A stretch of DNA of 64,000 nt from Osedax fenrisi (lineage: Eukaryota; Annelida; Polychaeta; Sabellida; Siboglinidae), in NCBI GenBank assembly GCA_964019155.1, contig OZ025242.1, positions 21,030,592-21,094,591 of the forward strand, in the 5' to 3' direction. Made by a program: the position numbers and the translations under genes. Under the pieces are notes generated by a model. It was not told where the DNA came from and did no database searches. It saw only the letters and a list, made by a program, of their open reading frames with translations. Positions 26,004-38,670 of the stretch are shown here, one piece after another. Position 1 is the stretch's first letter; the number at the start of each line of letters is the position of its first letter.

Positions 26004-26395
26004 ATGAGGTTATTACCCGTATTGCTATTGTTGACGATAGACTATTGTTGTGTGTATGCGAGTTCACAAGAAGAGGGGGACAAGCAGGCTGAATCAGAAG
26101 GTTAGTGTTCATTAGTTATTATATAATAAATAATATATTTTTATAATTACATATTTCAATTATATCATGTAATTTTATTTCATAAATTAATAAATGAAGT
26201 CAAAATATAATATTATAATTAAATTAAATGTAACAAACACTATAATACTATCACTAATAGAATACACTGAAGCACCAGAGATATATGAAGATGATATTAT
26301 AAAAGCAGGAGTAAATATAACTGAACAAGTTAAAGGTGTTGAAAATAGTAAAATGTCAGGTAGTTATTTATACTTATACATACATATATTATATA

Positions 26396-26440
<45 letters not shown>

Positions 26441-26644
26441 TAACCATGTTATTATGTATTTATTATCTTAAACAACAATTTAACAGGTAGATATTGTGGA
26501 CACTGTAGATATAGTTCTTCCAGGATACAAAGACCATGTTATAGAATTCAATATGTGTACTCTACAGTTAGGGCGAGATGCGGATTTTGGTGGAGAAGAT
26601 ATTGGTGTTATAGGTCAGTATGTGACCTAGTTAGCATTGTTTAG
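26004..26644 (+). CDS. Secreted cysteine-rich cationic peptide precursor, right copy (3 coding exons)
   Basis: Coding exons are 26,004-26,100, 26,261-26,359 and 26,487-26,644, about 117 residues. All splice sites are GT-AG in phase 1 (GAAG|GTTAGT, TCAG|GTAGTT; acceptors AATAG and TTAACAG). Exon 1 gives a signal peptide like the left copy but with Asp inside the hydrophobic core, which may weaken it. Exon 2 is an acidic propiece (YTEAPEIYEDDII). Exon 3 gives the Arg/Tyr/Trp-rich domain with six Cys, C-x2-C-x10-C-x13-C-x8-C-x4-C, ending CDLVSIV. The six Cys, the start RYCGHC and the block CGFWWRRYWC are identical to the left copy, whereas residues between Cys2 and Cys4 are mostly changed. Secretion and disulfide folding are inference from layout; no named family is recognised. 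Confidence 0.7.
26398..26436. repeat. (TA)n in the second coding intron of the right peptide gene
   Basis: About 19 TA units between exon 2 and exon 3. The left gene has its own tract at about 3,393-3,431 in the same intron. Confidence 0.9.
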
Positions 26645-26869
26645 GTGTTAGACATGTTTACATGTTGTCTAAACTAATGTTATGTAATAATTAAATTAGT
26701 TAATTTAAATACAAATTATTATAAGTTAACAATTCATATTTTAATTTGTAATATATATTGGTAATTTTATATTTTAAAATTTTAATAATATAAATTTTAT
26801 TTTACTAACTATAATAACTATCATAAATGTAATATAATATATAATGAACTGTTGTATATTGTCCATCAG

Positions 26870-26967
26870 AACGAAATTGAGGAAGGTACTGCATGAGTAC
26901 TGTTGCCGGCCATCTGTTTTAAAGTACTATATAATTGGATATAGGAGATATACTGTCTGCTATAAAA
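26870..26967 (+). other. Exon-like 98-nt block with three Cys codons (right copy)
   Basis: Mirror of 2,695-2,792, with the same length, the same CCATCAG acceptor and the same GTGAGT donor. The open frame shows LRKVLHEYCCRPS and ends YTVCYK. The first codon is ACG where the left copy has ATG, so if it is expressed it is probably an internal exon rather than a start. Confidence 0.35.
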
Positions 26968-27041
26968 GTGAGTTAATCATATATCTATATATTCTTTTTA
27001 TTTATTAAATTAAATTAATAATAGACTACAACTTTATATAC

Positions 27042-27088
<47 letters not shown>

Positions 27089-27597
27089 GTGTGTGTATAT
27101 GTCATTTTATATAATACATACGTAATATCATATACCATATGTGGAGGATTTTTTGGAACTATTAAATATATTGTAAGCTAAAATAATGAACATAATATGT
27201 ATAACAATGATTATTTTGTTTATATTAATTAAACTGGTGATCATAATATACTTCACGTGAATAATAGTAATATGTGTATATATTATATAATAGTTATGTC
27301 ATAGAAATTATGTAATACTATTTATGTGTTATAGGGGTTCATCAGGGTTCATCAGGGTTCAGTATCCTGTTATAATCTTTGATTATAGTTGTTATTGGAT
27401 ACCGTCACATCTCCTTTTCTTTCTGCAAGCAGCTATAGTCATATATAGTAGCTTAGCAAACCTTAGCAATGTATAATAATAATAGTATATAGTAGGATAA
27501 TAATAGTAAGATATAATAATGTATTTAATGAAACGAAAGTAATATAAAAATATAAATGAATAAAAGAAACAAAACCATCCCTGTTTTTGGAAGATAT

Positions 27598-29334
27598 TTA
27601 CTCTTCCTGATAGCGTTCAGGCTTATTCCTTTTTCTACCTGACCGTCTAATCGTCTCCTCTTCTTCATTGTTTACCTCTTTCTCTTCATCTTTGTTCTTG
27701 TTAATTAGTGTTTGTATGTCTATTCTGTTTCTGACATAACTCTTTCCATCTACCTCCACTTTATAAGATCTATCTCTTATTTCTTCAGTGATTTTACCTT
27801 CACTCCATGTAGTTTCCCCTGGTTTTATTATTATTATCTCATCTTGATTTTCTATTTTCTGTTTCTTCTTTGCACCTCTATCATAATATATTTTCTGTTT
27901 TCTCAACTTTATTTCTCTTTGTTCTTCCATTTCCTTTAGTTCATGTATTGGTTTTAAAACCTTCTTCAGTACCATCAGTTTTGTTCTGCATTTCCTTCCA
28001 AACATGATCTCTGCTGGGCTTAAATGTAATCCTTCTGTTGTTGTATTATTGTGCTCAAGTATTGCTAGTTGTTCAGAGCCATTACATTTTTTGAATATTC
28101 GCTTAGTTGTCTTTACTGCATTCTCAGCTTTTCCATTACCTTGAGGGTGGTAAGGACTAGTTGTAATGTGTTTGATATCTAATTGTTGTGTAAAGTTTCT
28201 AAACTCGTTTCGGAATTGTGGTCCATTGTCTGTGACAATCTCTTGCGGTATACCATGAATAGCAAACATCTTTAATAACGTTTTAATTACTTCCTTACTT
28301 GTTGTTATACTTAATTTCTCTACTGATAGAAAATGTTAATAGTAGTCTATAACGATTATTAAGATTCTATTGTCTAATTGACATAAGTCTATGCCGATTT
28401 TTGACCATGGAGTTTCTCCTCTTGCATGTTGTAATAGTGGTTCTTTCTTATTTTGAATTTCACTATGTTTGATGCACGATGGACAAGATTTTATGTAGTT
28501 TTATATATCATTGTTGATTCCTGGCCAGTATGCTATGTCCCTTAGGCGACGCCTACAGGCACCAATACCACCATGAGCCGCATGTGCTTGTTGCATCATA
28601 TCTTTTCTTAGTGTATTTGGTACAATTAATAACTGATCTTTAAAAATTAGACCGTCTATGTGGGTAATTGTATTTCTTATAGAGTAATACGGCATTATAG
28701 TTTCCTGTATTTCATTCTTATTAGGCCAACCTTCTTCTGTATATTCTATCAGTTTTGTGCATATTTCATCTTTGTTCGTTTGTTCTTTTAGTTTATTCTT
28801 TTTATCTTCAGTTATCGCTAATGTTATTGTATTTACCACTTACGGCAACAAATCTTCTAGCTCTTTTTTCCTTTGGAGATCCCTCGACAAGGTATCCGCT
28901 ATCTTGATATCCTTTCCTGGTATAAATTCTAGTTTGATGTCATATTGCTGCAATCTTAGTCGCATCTTCTGTAGCCTAGTTGATATGTCATTTAGTGGCT
29001 TCTTGATGATTCTTATGAGTGGCTTATGATCGGTGTGTATTATTATGTTTGGTTTACCATATATGTATTGTCTAAATTTCTTACAAGCAAATACAATAGC
29101 TAGCATCTCCTTTTCTATCTGGGCGTACCTAACTTCAGTTTCAGTTAAACATTTTGATGCGTAAGCCACTGGTCTGTCTTGTTGGAGTAGCACCGCACCT
29201 AGTCCGTATTTGGATGCATCACATTGTATGATTACTTCTTCCTTTACATTGTAGTATTTTAGCGTGGGTGTTGTTGTGATGCTGGTTTTTAAATTGTTGA
29301 AAAATCTTCTTCTTGTTCTTGTGTCCAGTTCCAT
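27598..29334 (-). pseudogene. Gypsy RNase H and integrase region with three in-frame TAA codons
   Basis: A single frame runs from about 29,334 to the stop at 27,598, interrupted only by TAA at 28,840, 28,501 and 28,336. RNase H motifs are QCDASKYGLGAVL and HTDHKPL. An HHCC zinc-binding region follows (HAAHGGIGACRRR with SCPSC across the second stop). The integrase core has Asp in IGIDLCQL, Asp in VTDNGPQF and Glu in GKAENAV, so the DDE triad is present. A basic C-terminal tail ends GRKRNKPERYQEE. All three interruptions are TAA in otherwise well-preserved sequence; simple decay is most likely. Confidence 0.85.
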
Positions 29335-31427
29335 ACAACGTCTTTCCTTATCAGTTTCCTCATGTTCACTGTTTTTGTGCTTAACCCATCGATAAACTTA
29401 TCTATGTATTGAACCATTCCAAGAAATCTTTTTATTTCCGTTGGATCTCTCGGAGACGGCATCTGTAGAATGGCATTCAGTTTGTCTTCTCCTGGTTGTA
29501 CTCCATCAGCTGATAAATTGTGACCAATATAAGTTACTGTAGATTCTCTTAATTTTACTTTGGCACTATTTAAATGTAGATTCTGTTTCTCACATTTGAC
29601 TAAAAATCTTCTCAATATTTTATCATGATCCCTTATTGCTTCTTGTTGGGTATTTCCGCATCCAAATATTAGAAAGTCATCAGCTATAACTTCGATTTCA
29701 TCCATGCCTTCCACCATTTCATGCATACGCCTTTGAAATATTTCAGGAGCCGAACATAACCCGAATGGCATCCTTATCCAGCGATAACGGCCAAATGGTG
29801 TGTTGAATGTCGTCAAATAGCTAGATTCTTCAGCTAGTTTCACATGCCAGAAACCATTTTTTACATCCAGCACTGTGAATACCTTAGCTTTATGCAGTTT
29901 GGTCGCAATGTCTTCTATTGTAGGTAATGGATAATTTTCTCTTTCAATCTCTTCATTTAGATCTTTCGGATCTAAACATAACCTGATTTTTCCCGACTTT
30001 TTTTTAGTAACGACTAGTGACGAAATCCAAGGCGTTGGTATAGTCACTTGTCTTAGTATTCCTTGCCTCTCCAATTCATCTAATTCCGTTTTCACTTGTT
30101 CTTGTAGCGGTATTGCTATTTTTCTTTGTGCGTGTTTCACTGACTTTGCGTTCTCTTTCATCTTAATTTTGTATTCTCCTTCCAGTTCTCCTACATTATC
30201 ATTGAATACTTTTTTGTATTCTTTCACCATCATTTCTTTTGTCATCAGTTCTTCGGTTGATTTTATCTGATTAATGGAATCATTATCAATTATTTTCACT
30301 AATTTCAACTTCTCACAGGCCCTTTTACCTAATATAGGATGAAATTGTTTACCTTCTACCACTAATCCTCGTATTGTGCATTTTTCTTTCTTTCGATTTA
30401 CCGCCAATAGAATTTCTCCTACTACTGGCCACTTGCCTTCTCCGTATACTGATATGTGTTTCACAGTTGATGCTCTTATGTTCATCAGTGTATTATCCCC
30501 TGTTAACTTAATATATATATGTTTTGGTATTACATTGCATGTGGCCCCGGTGTCTATCTGTAACGTGATCTTCCCATATTTTGTATTCAAAGTTATTTGA
30601 TTTTCTATGGCAATCTCTTTAATACTTGCCACTTTACCGCTAACTGTATATATACAATTGGTTTCGTCTCTTCGTTTCCCTTGTTGTCTGCACTGTTTCC
30701 TAAAGTGATTTAGTTTTCCACAGTTTGAACACGTTTTGTTGAACGCCGGACACAACTCTTTCTTCCATACATGTTCGGTCCCACAGAATTTACATTTCGA
30801 CAATTTTTTATTTGCATGTTTTTCATGACTTTGTTCTGCTTTTTTGTAGGGTTTTCTCTCTTTCATATAGTTTACTTCTTGCTTAATATGCATGGAATAA
30901 TCTTGTTCCTCTGCAGTTTCATCTAGATGACAATTATTTATTAAAGATTTTAATGTTAATTTGTTGTCTTTCAGTAGTCGTTTCCTTAGGTTTTCATCGC
31001 GTAATCCTAGTAATAACCTATCTCTCAGTATTTCATCTGCGGTGATGTTCTCTAATTCACATCTGTTTCCTAGCCTCCGAATTTCTGTTAGGAATTGATC
31101 AAATGTCTCGTGCTGCTGTTGAATTCTTCTATTAAATACACATCTTTCGTATGGTATATTTATTAAAGGTGTTACATATTTATTAAACATTTCCTTTACT
31201 TTTATCATGATAGCTTTGTCCTTTTTATCCAATGTGCTCGTTGCATATATTTTGCGTCCACATGCACCAATGCATGTCAATAAGGTTGCTATCTGTATTT
31301 TCTCGTCCTTTGAATCTAATTCTGTTGCGCACGCATATAGGTCATATTGTTCTATCCAAGTGTTCCATTCTTGTTTCGCATTAGAACTATCTAGATCAAA
31401 CTCTTCCGGTGCTTTTAATCCTGCCAT
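29289..31427 (-). pseudogene. Gypsy gag-protease-RT region
   Basis: It starts at ATG 31,427 (MAGLKAPEEF). The order along about 712 residues is: gag-type core to about residue 195; two zinc knuckles at about 208-250, one being CSNCGKLNHFRKQC (CCHC); an aspartic protease with IDTGATCNVIP near residue 292; and reverse transcriptase from about 430, with LDVKNGFWH, MPFGLCSAPEIFQ and a catalytic IADDF box near 595. The frame is lost by a frameshift near 29,300, and the protein continues in another frame at 29,334. The 5' part is otherwise intact and long, so the copy is fairly young. There is no recoding signal that I can recognise at the break, so an inactivating shift is the simpler reading. Confidence 0.85.
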
Positions 31428-31439
31428 TACTTATGTTGT

Positions 31440-31522
31440 ATTTTATATTCCATTGAATACAATTTAGTAAAATAATAATATCTATATATGTTATAATTAA
31501 TATTATCAATTTTTCAAAATAA

Positions 31523-31553
<31 letters not shown>

Positions 31554-31608
31554 ATATTTTATGCGAAAAAAATTATAAAAATTATTATAATCGATATAAT
31601 AGCCGCTG
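31440..31608 (-). other. 5' leader of the Gypsy element with (TAAA)n
   Basis: AT-rich sequence with about nine AAAT units at 31,524-31,556 lies between the presumed 5' end and the gag start. The primer-binding site was not identified. Confidence 0.4.
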
Positions 31609-31773
31609 TCACCATATAACTATACATTTAGCATTTAATATTACTTGTAACAATATTTATTTTATGTATATGTAAACTATATTGAATAATTGCATTTCAT
31701 TTAAATATATAGTATTTCAACCAATATAGTTATCATATTACATTCTTAATAGTGTTATATTTATAATATACAC

Positions 31774-31812
<39 letters not shown>

Positions 31813-32640
31813 TTATTTATATGAATGTATATACATTTCAAAATTATATTACCATATGTTATGTAATCATTATATTAGTAATATAAAAAGTGATATATTA
31901 TTATACATCGATCTAATAGTAAATATCTATAATATATACAATAAAATATTAATAAATAAATAAATTAATACAGGATAAATATGAATGAAAATCAAAAGGA
32001 AAAGGATGCCTGCTATTAATATAATATTATTTATTCTATTTTATATTATATATATAATTGTATACTGATATTGATTATCTAAAATGTAATTAATTAATTA
32101 TACTATATTTTAAATAAGGATTAATAATTATATATATAAGTTTAATATATGTTATAAATTATTATAATAATATGATATTATACTTGAAAAAATACATTTA
32201 CATTCATTGAAATTATAATAAAATATTTAATGTATGCATTTTAATTATCACAATTATTAACATTTCAAAAATATGGTATAAATATTATTATGATTATTAT
32301 TATTGTCATCATCATTATATTTAGGCAATTCCGGTACAACTATAGAAGTAACTGATATCCAACATAATTACACTTTTATTAATATGATAAGTTCCATTAT
32401 AAATAATAATATATTATAATATGATGAGTTATTTTTAAATTTATATGATAACAATAAATAAAATATATAATAAAATATATTGAAACTTATTGTATATATC
32501 TAATCATCATATACAAATTTAATCATATAATAATTATTTATATTATTAACAATACAAGTTAAAATTAGATAAAAATCTTAGAAAATATATATAAAACTTT
32601 TAATAGCATAAATGTATTCAATTTAAGAACATAATATGTT

Positions 32641-33637
32641 AGTGTTGTTATTAATATAATATTTTTAAATAATACATTTATAATTTAAATTGTAAATTGA
32701 ATTAACCGTTAATTATATACAACATTTTTAATATTATTTATATATTTTAAATTATTTAAAAAATATAATTTGAAATATTCAATAATTTAATATAACATGT
32801 GTTTTTAAATCAGCTTTATATTATTAAATATATTTTTCGTAATAATTATTAATACAATAATTTAATTTATAATAAATAATTGTGAATATTAAAGTTATAA
32901 TAATAGTATGGTGAATAAAATATGGAAACTTTTTATTTTGATTACTCGAGTAATAGTGTTACATTTAAATACTCGTGTGGTTATAAGTAGATTTGAGTTA
33001 ATTAATATATTATGTGTAAATAAACATAATTAATAAACACCATAAAAATACAATAAACGCGATTTAAAATCCAAATCTAAAACATGCTCACTTGACATAT
33101 TTTAAATGTTGTGTATAATAAATATTATATTAAATATAATTATTATAATAATATAATTATAAAAATTATTATTGATAATTGTATAACATCTATTATTGTT
33201 CAATTTATAATATTGTCAACTAGATAAATCATTAAGTAATGCTCAATTTATATTCTTAATATTTATTTACTTATCATTATATATAAATTATATAATATAT
33301 TATATATTATATAATATAATACAAATTCATAATATAATAGTATTATTAATACACATAATATATTTACTATAATATTACTTATTTAGTAATGTATAAATAA
33401 TTGTTGATAATTATTTTATAATAATTTATTATAGTATACTTTTAAATATGATAATTAATTAACTATAACATTAATAAAATCGTATTCAATTAGTGTAAAA
33501 ATTATATTATTATGTTTAGTATATTATTATCTGTATAATAATATAGTATTTAATAATTAATATTTATATATCATAATTATAGTATGATTTATAACTTATA
33601 TTTTAATAACATGTTTAGTATTAATTACGGTAGAAAG
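32641..33637. other. AT-rich region outside the inverted repeat, nothing recognised
   Basis: Extremely AT-rich, with no conserved frame, tandem unit or splice-flanked block that I can support. Confidence 0.6.
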
Positions 33638-34930
33638 TAATCTTGTACGAGATCATTTCGGACTATATAATCTAGTACGTCTTATTAAATTTATTCTAAA
33701 AGTATTATTTATAAATTTGACATTATAGATATCTTAAATTATATTAATTTTGATTCTATAGTAATTATTCATATACATATATGTATATATTATATTTTAC
33801 ATCAGTAATTAATAATTAAATATAAATATTAGAATAATAATTGTATAATTATGAAAAAACATAATTTTACAAGTCGTACGATGATACTAATGAGTCATAC
33901 GAAATTACCTCGTACGATATTATTTAATTCTTAATTACTCATATAAATTTATTAAAGTAATCTGACAACTTATTTAGTAATCTATTATGACTTATTTCGT
34001 TAATAAGTAATTTTATTTATAAAAACCAATTTAACTTATCTATAAAAAAACTTATCTAAAAGTAATCTTGTATGAGGTCATTTCGGACTATGTAATCTAG
34101 TACGTCTTATTCAATTTAGTTTATTCTAAAAGTATTATTTATGAATTTAATATTATAGTTATCTTAAATTATTTAAATTTCCACTCTATAGTCATCATTT
34201 ATATACATATACATATATATATATATATATATTATATTTTCCATCAGTAATTAATAATTAAATATAAATATTAGAATAATTCTATAATTATAAAACACTT
34301 AATTTTACAAGTCGTACGAGGGTACTAATAAGTCGTACGTTTAAATTACGTACATTCTAATTTTCTCGTGCGATATTATTTAATTTTTAATTACTGATAT
34401 AAATTTATTAAAGTAATCTCTGACGACTTTTTTTAGTAATCTATTATGACTTATTTTGTCAATAAGTAATTTTATTTATATAACCAATTTAACTTATCCA
34501 TAAAAAAACTTATATACAATTAATCTTGTACAAGGTCATTTCGGACTATGTAATCTAGTACGTCTTATTAAATTTAGTTTATTCTAAAAGTATTATTTAT
34601 GAATTTAAAATTATAGTTATCTTAAATTATTTTAATTTCTAATCTAGATTTATTATTTATATACATATTTGTATATATTATATTTTCCATCAATAATTAA
34701 TGATTAAATATAAATATTAGTATAATAATTGTATAATTATGAAAAAACTTAACTTTACAAGTCGTACGAGGTTACTAATGAGTCGTACGAAATTACCTCG
34801 TGTGATATTACTTAATTCTTAATTACTCATATTAATTTATTAAAGTAATCTCTGATGACTTATTTAGTAATCTATTAAGACTTATTCCGCCAATAAGTAA
34901 TTTTATTTATAAAACAAATTTAACTTATAT
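33638..34930. repeat. Tandem repeat, three copies of 425-458 bp
   Basis: Units start TAATCTTGTACGAGATC-like at 33,638, 34,063 and 34,521 and run to about 34,930. Shared landmarks in each unit are CATTTCGGACTAT, TCTAGTACGTCTTATT, and a pair of AAGTCGTACGA motifs about 25 bp apart. TCGTACGA is itself an 8-bp palindrome. Confidence 0.9.
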
Positions 34931-34939
34931 ATATTAATA

Positions 34940-36360
34940 AATATAGTTATCTATATTTATACTTATCTATACTTTTTCTAATTTCTATATTCAGGACACC
35001 GTTGGGGCAATAAAGTGAACCTTGCGAGGTATGTTCCTCTCTGAATGTCATCGCATAAATGACGTATCTTGGGTGCCAATAAAGAACTATATACAGCAGC
35101 TGATGGACGATATAGTATGCATGTGCTCTACTAAATGTGATGAGAGATATAGATGATCGGATAATGCGATTCACAGAGTGCCGAAAAAGCTTGCCATAGT
35201 AAGGTAAATTAATTTTGTGTATATAAATATATATATATTTATCAATTAAGAGGATCTCAATGGATAAATTAGTTAATATCAGAAAAAATTGTAATATGTA
35301 CTGTCGATGATATGTTATTTAGTAACTATGAACAAATTACCAATTAAATAAGTTTTTAAATAACATAAAAAGCATCTTTTATAGCATGATATTTAAAATA
35401 TATTGTTATATAATATTTTATATCTAATATATAAATTCTATAAAAATTACATTTATATATAGATAAAAAAACTTATTAATTATTAACTTTAAATTATAAA
35501 CTATTAACTATTATTTTATAATATTGATTTTATATTAGCTGAATGCATAATGTAATTACTTTACAATTTATTTATTGTTGACTTTTCAAATGCATTTTAC
35601 TAGAAATAATATATGCTATATAGCATTATATAGCTATATAAACATATGTTTACATATATAAATGAATGTTTAGATATAAGTACAAAGCGATCTACCTAAT
35701 TAATTTGCTTATATATAATACTTATATATAATTAACATATATATGCATAATATAACAAAACCCATATTCAAAAATAGAATTATTATTTGTAAAATATATA
35801 TTTTTTACTCTTATGTAATAGATAGGATTTTCTTTCTTTTTTATATAATAAAAAAAAATAGTTTAATTCAATAAATAGTATTTTAGAAACATTTAAAAAA
35901 AAGAGACAATGCGTTCCTTATCTCTACAACTCGTATCTATAATCGATCAACACCTACAACTAACCCCAAGAAAATTACACCACCATAGAGAATACCCCCA
36001 CTCATACCCAAACAATACATATTCCCTAATTACCCAATACCACCATCTGATAATAATACCATCCTCTCACACACAGCTATTATAGAACCAAAAGCAGCCT
36101 AGGAAACTATACGCCGAAGCTCCAGGAACAGGCACACTCACTACAGATTTGTCCTGTAATATATCTTCTTCTTGGAAGAGGTGATGTTATGTTATTATCA
36201 CTATTACTTTGTGTATTATTATTATTATCTCGCATTATATTAACACACGCCGAGTGCTAGGAATATGCCCATACATCAATCGATGCCGTCTCACATGATT
36301 AAGCAATGCTAGACGCCTATCTATAAGATTAAGATTAAGAATAAAATTCTCTTCTTTCAG
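34940..36360. other. Unassigned region with two GC-richer blocks
   Basis: Blocks at 34,985-35,200 and 35,890-36,360 are less AT-rich than their surroundings and probably derive from old mobile elements; the second leads into the LINE that follows. I could not recognise a protein or a structured repeat in either. Confidence 0.4.
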
Positions 36361-36365
36361 ATTCA

Positions 36366-37500
36366 CAATTCGGATTTCTTCTGTTGAAATTCAATTACTC
36401 AAATGTTATTACCAATGGATAACTGCTATTGATGAACATACATTTATTGAAATTATTTATCTTGATTATGCAAAGGCATTTGATAAAGTATCGCATACAA
36501 AATTATTAGTTAAACTATGTAATATCGGTATTTCTGGAAATATTTTATCTTGGATTACAATTTTTATTTTTAGTAGATCCCAACAAGTAAAAATTAATAA
36601 TATAAAATCTGATTCCGTTGAAATTATTTCTGGTGTACCTCAAGGTTCAGTTATTGGACCATTACTTTTTATTATTTTTATTAATGATCTAGTTGATTCA
36701 ATTGATACTGACATTAATATTAATCTCTTTGCCGATGATACCAAACTTAGCCTAGTTTCTAATAATATAAATGATAGAATCAAACTTCAAAGTGTTATTG
36801 ATCAATTTTATAATTGGTCTATTACATGGAAACTGGAAAATGCAGCGTATAAATCAGCTTGTCTTACTTTAAGCCAATCATTAGTTCCTAACTTTACTAT
36901 TAATAATAATAAAATATTAAATTGCATATTATATAAAGATCTAGGAATTAATTCATAAAATCATATTGGTATGTGTTGTGCTGGTGCATATAATGTAATT
37001 AATCGTATATTTCGTTGCTTTATTACAAATAATAAAATAGCAATTATTAAAGCTTATAATTCTTACGCAAGACCTCATGTTGAATTCTCGACAACCAAAT
37101 GGAATCCTGGAATTGAAGTTATAACTTATATTGGACTCAATTCGAATATCAAAAAAGTTCAAAAATATTTTACTCGTCGCCTTTATTACCGTTGTAATAT
37201 TTCTTATGAAAACTGCGAAAATAGGCTGAAAAATCTTAAATTAATATCACTAGAAATGAGAAGGAAACGATTTGATATTATAATGATATATAAATTAATT
37301 AATGGATTAGTTGACATTGATTATTCATCTATTCTTAACATTAAAACTAATTCTTCTACACGTAGCAACTCACAACGTATAATAATAGATAATTCACGAT
37401 TAGATGTACAATGAAATTGATTGAATAATAGAGTTGCAAAACAATGGAATCGTATTGATGAATCGATCAATTTAAAATCTTTAAATTCATTTTAAAATTA
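36366..37500 (+). pseudogene. 5'-truncated CR1/Jockey-type LINE reverse transcriptase
   Basis: RT motifs start at EIQLLKCYYQW (about 36,386) and continue YLDYAKAFDKVSH (about 36,460), SGVPQGSVIGPLLF (about 36,625), NLFADDTKLS for the catalytic box (about 36,725) and YKDLGIN (about 36,935). A stop follows at about 36,957, then the same frame continues (RCFITNNKIAI, FTRRLYYRC) to a stop at 37,412. The end is AKQWNRIDESINL, the usual C-terminus of these proteins. It is related to the LINE at 37.8-41.5 kb but clearly diverged. Its 3' end probably lies near 37,770-37,798, with a (GAATT)n tail. Confidence 0.8.
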
Positions 37501-37771
37501 AATCAAAATGATAATTAAGTAATATTATATATTTTAAGTATTTATAATTAATTATATTAACTATTATTATAAATTATTATTATTTTTTAATAATATATAT
37601 TCCATAATTATTATATTAAAATTTATTTAATTATATCCCGCGGTCCATGTAATCCGTACCTTATCAATAAAATACAATGTATGTATTACATTTATTATAT
37701 GTTATTATTTATTTACGATTAATTTATATGTATTTTTTAAAAATCTTATTATTAAATTAATTCCCAATAAA

Positions 37772-38580
<809 letters not shown>

Positions 38581-38670
38581 GATAATTTTAGTGTATGGAA
38601 ATTGTCATATATTACTTATAAAAATTCCATTATTAATAAAAATAAAAATAAAAATACAGGTTCTAGATGA

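Larger units (their letters stand above)
27333..31608 (-). mobile_element. Gypsy-type LTR retrotransposon, defective, right arm only
   Basis: The left arm carries the empty site near 2,290-2,330, and arm sequence resumes on both sides of 27,333-31,608. The element reads on the minus strand: gag, zinc knuckle, protease, reverse transcriptase, RNase H, integrase, which is the Gypsy order. No env-like frame is present. The first bases (GGTGACAGCGGC near 31,608) and a segment near the 3' end (TGTGACGGTATCC near 27,400) look alike and may be remnants of LTR starts, but I could not delimit two full LTRs or a clear target duplication. Confidence 0.85.
1235..32640. repeat. Giant imperfect inverted repeat (palindrome), about 31 kb
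   Basis: Reading the minus strand from about 32,640 back to 13,595 reproduces the plus strand from about 1,235 to 11,305. Checked anchors are 1,265-1,400 with 32,480-32,620; 1,890-1,990 with 31,930-32,030; 3,190-3,810 with 26,004-26,640; 5,466-5,660 with 18,530-18,735; 9,150-9,700 with 15,123-15,700; 10,690-10,760 with 14,325-14,400; and 11,010-11,300 with 13,595-13,870. A hand comparison of one 130-nt non-coding block (3,890-4,010 against 25,806-25,930) gave roughly 9% difference. The outer limits fade into AT-rich sequence and are accurate to perhaps 50 bp. Confidence 0.92.
13595..32640 (-). repeat. Right arm of the giant inverted repeat
   Basis: About 19.05 kb including two large private insertions (19,573-25,260 and about 27,333-31,608). 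Without them it is about 9.1 kb, the same as the left arm without its own insertions. Confidence 0.88.

Noticed and set aside
33638..34930. CRISPR-like array
   Set aside because: The units are more than 400 bp, diverged along their whole length, without short repeats and unique spacers, and the DNA is eukaryotic.
34947..35174. Minus-strand frame of 75 codons in a GC-richer block
   Set aside because: No motif, splice context or second copy supports it as a gene; kept only as part of an unassigned region.
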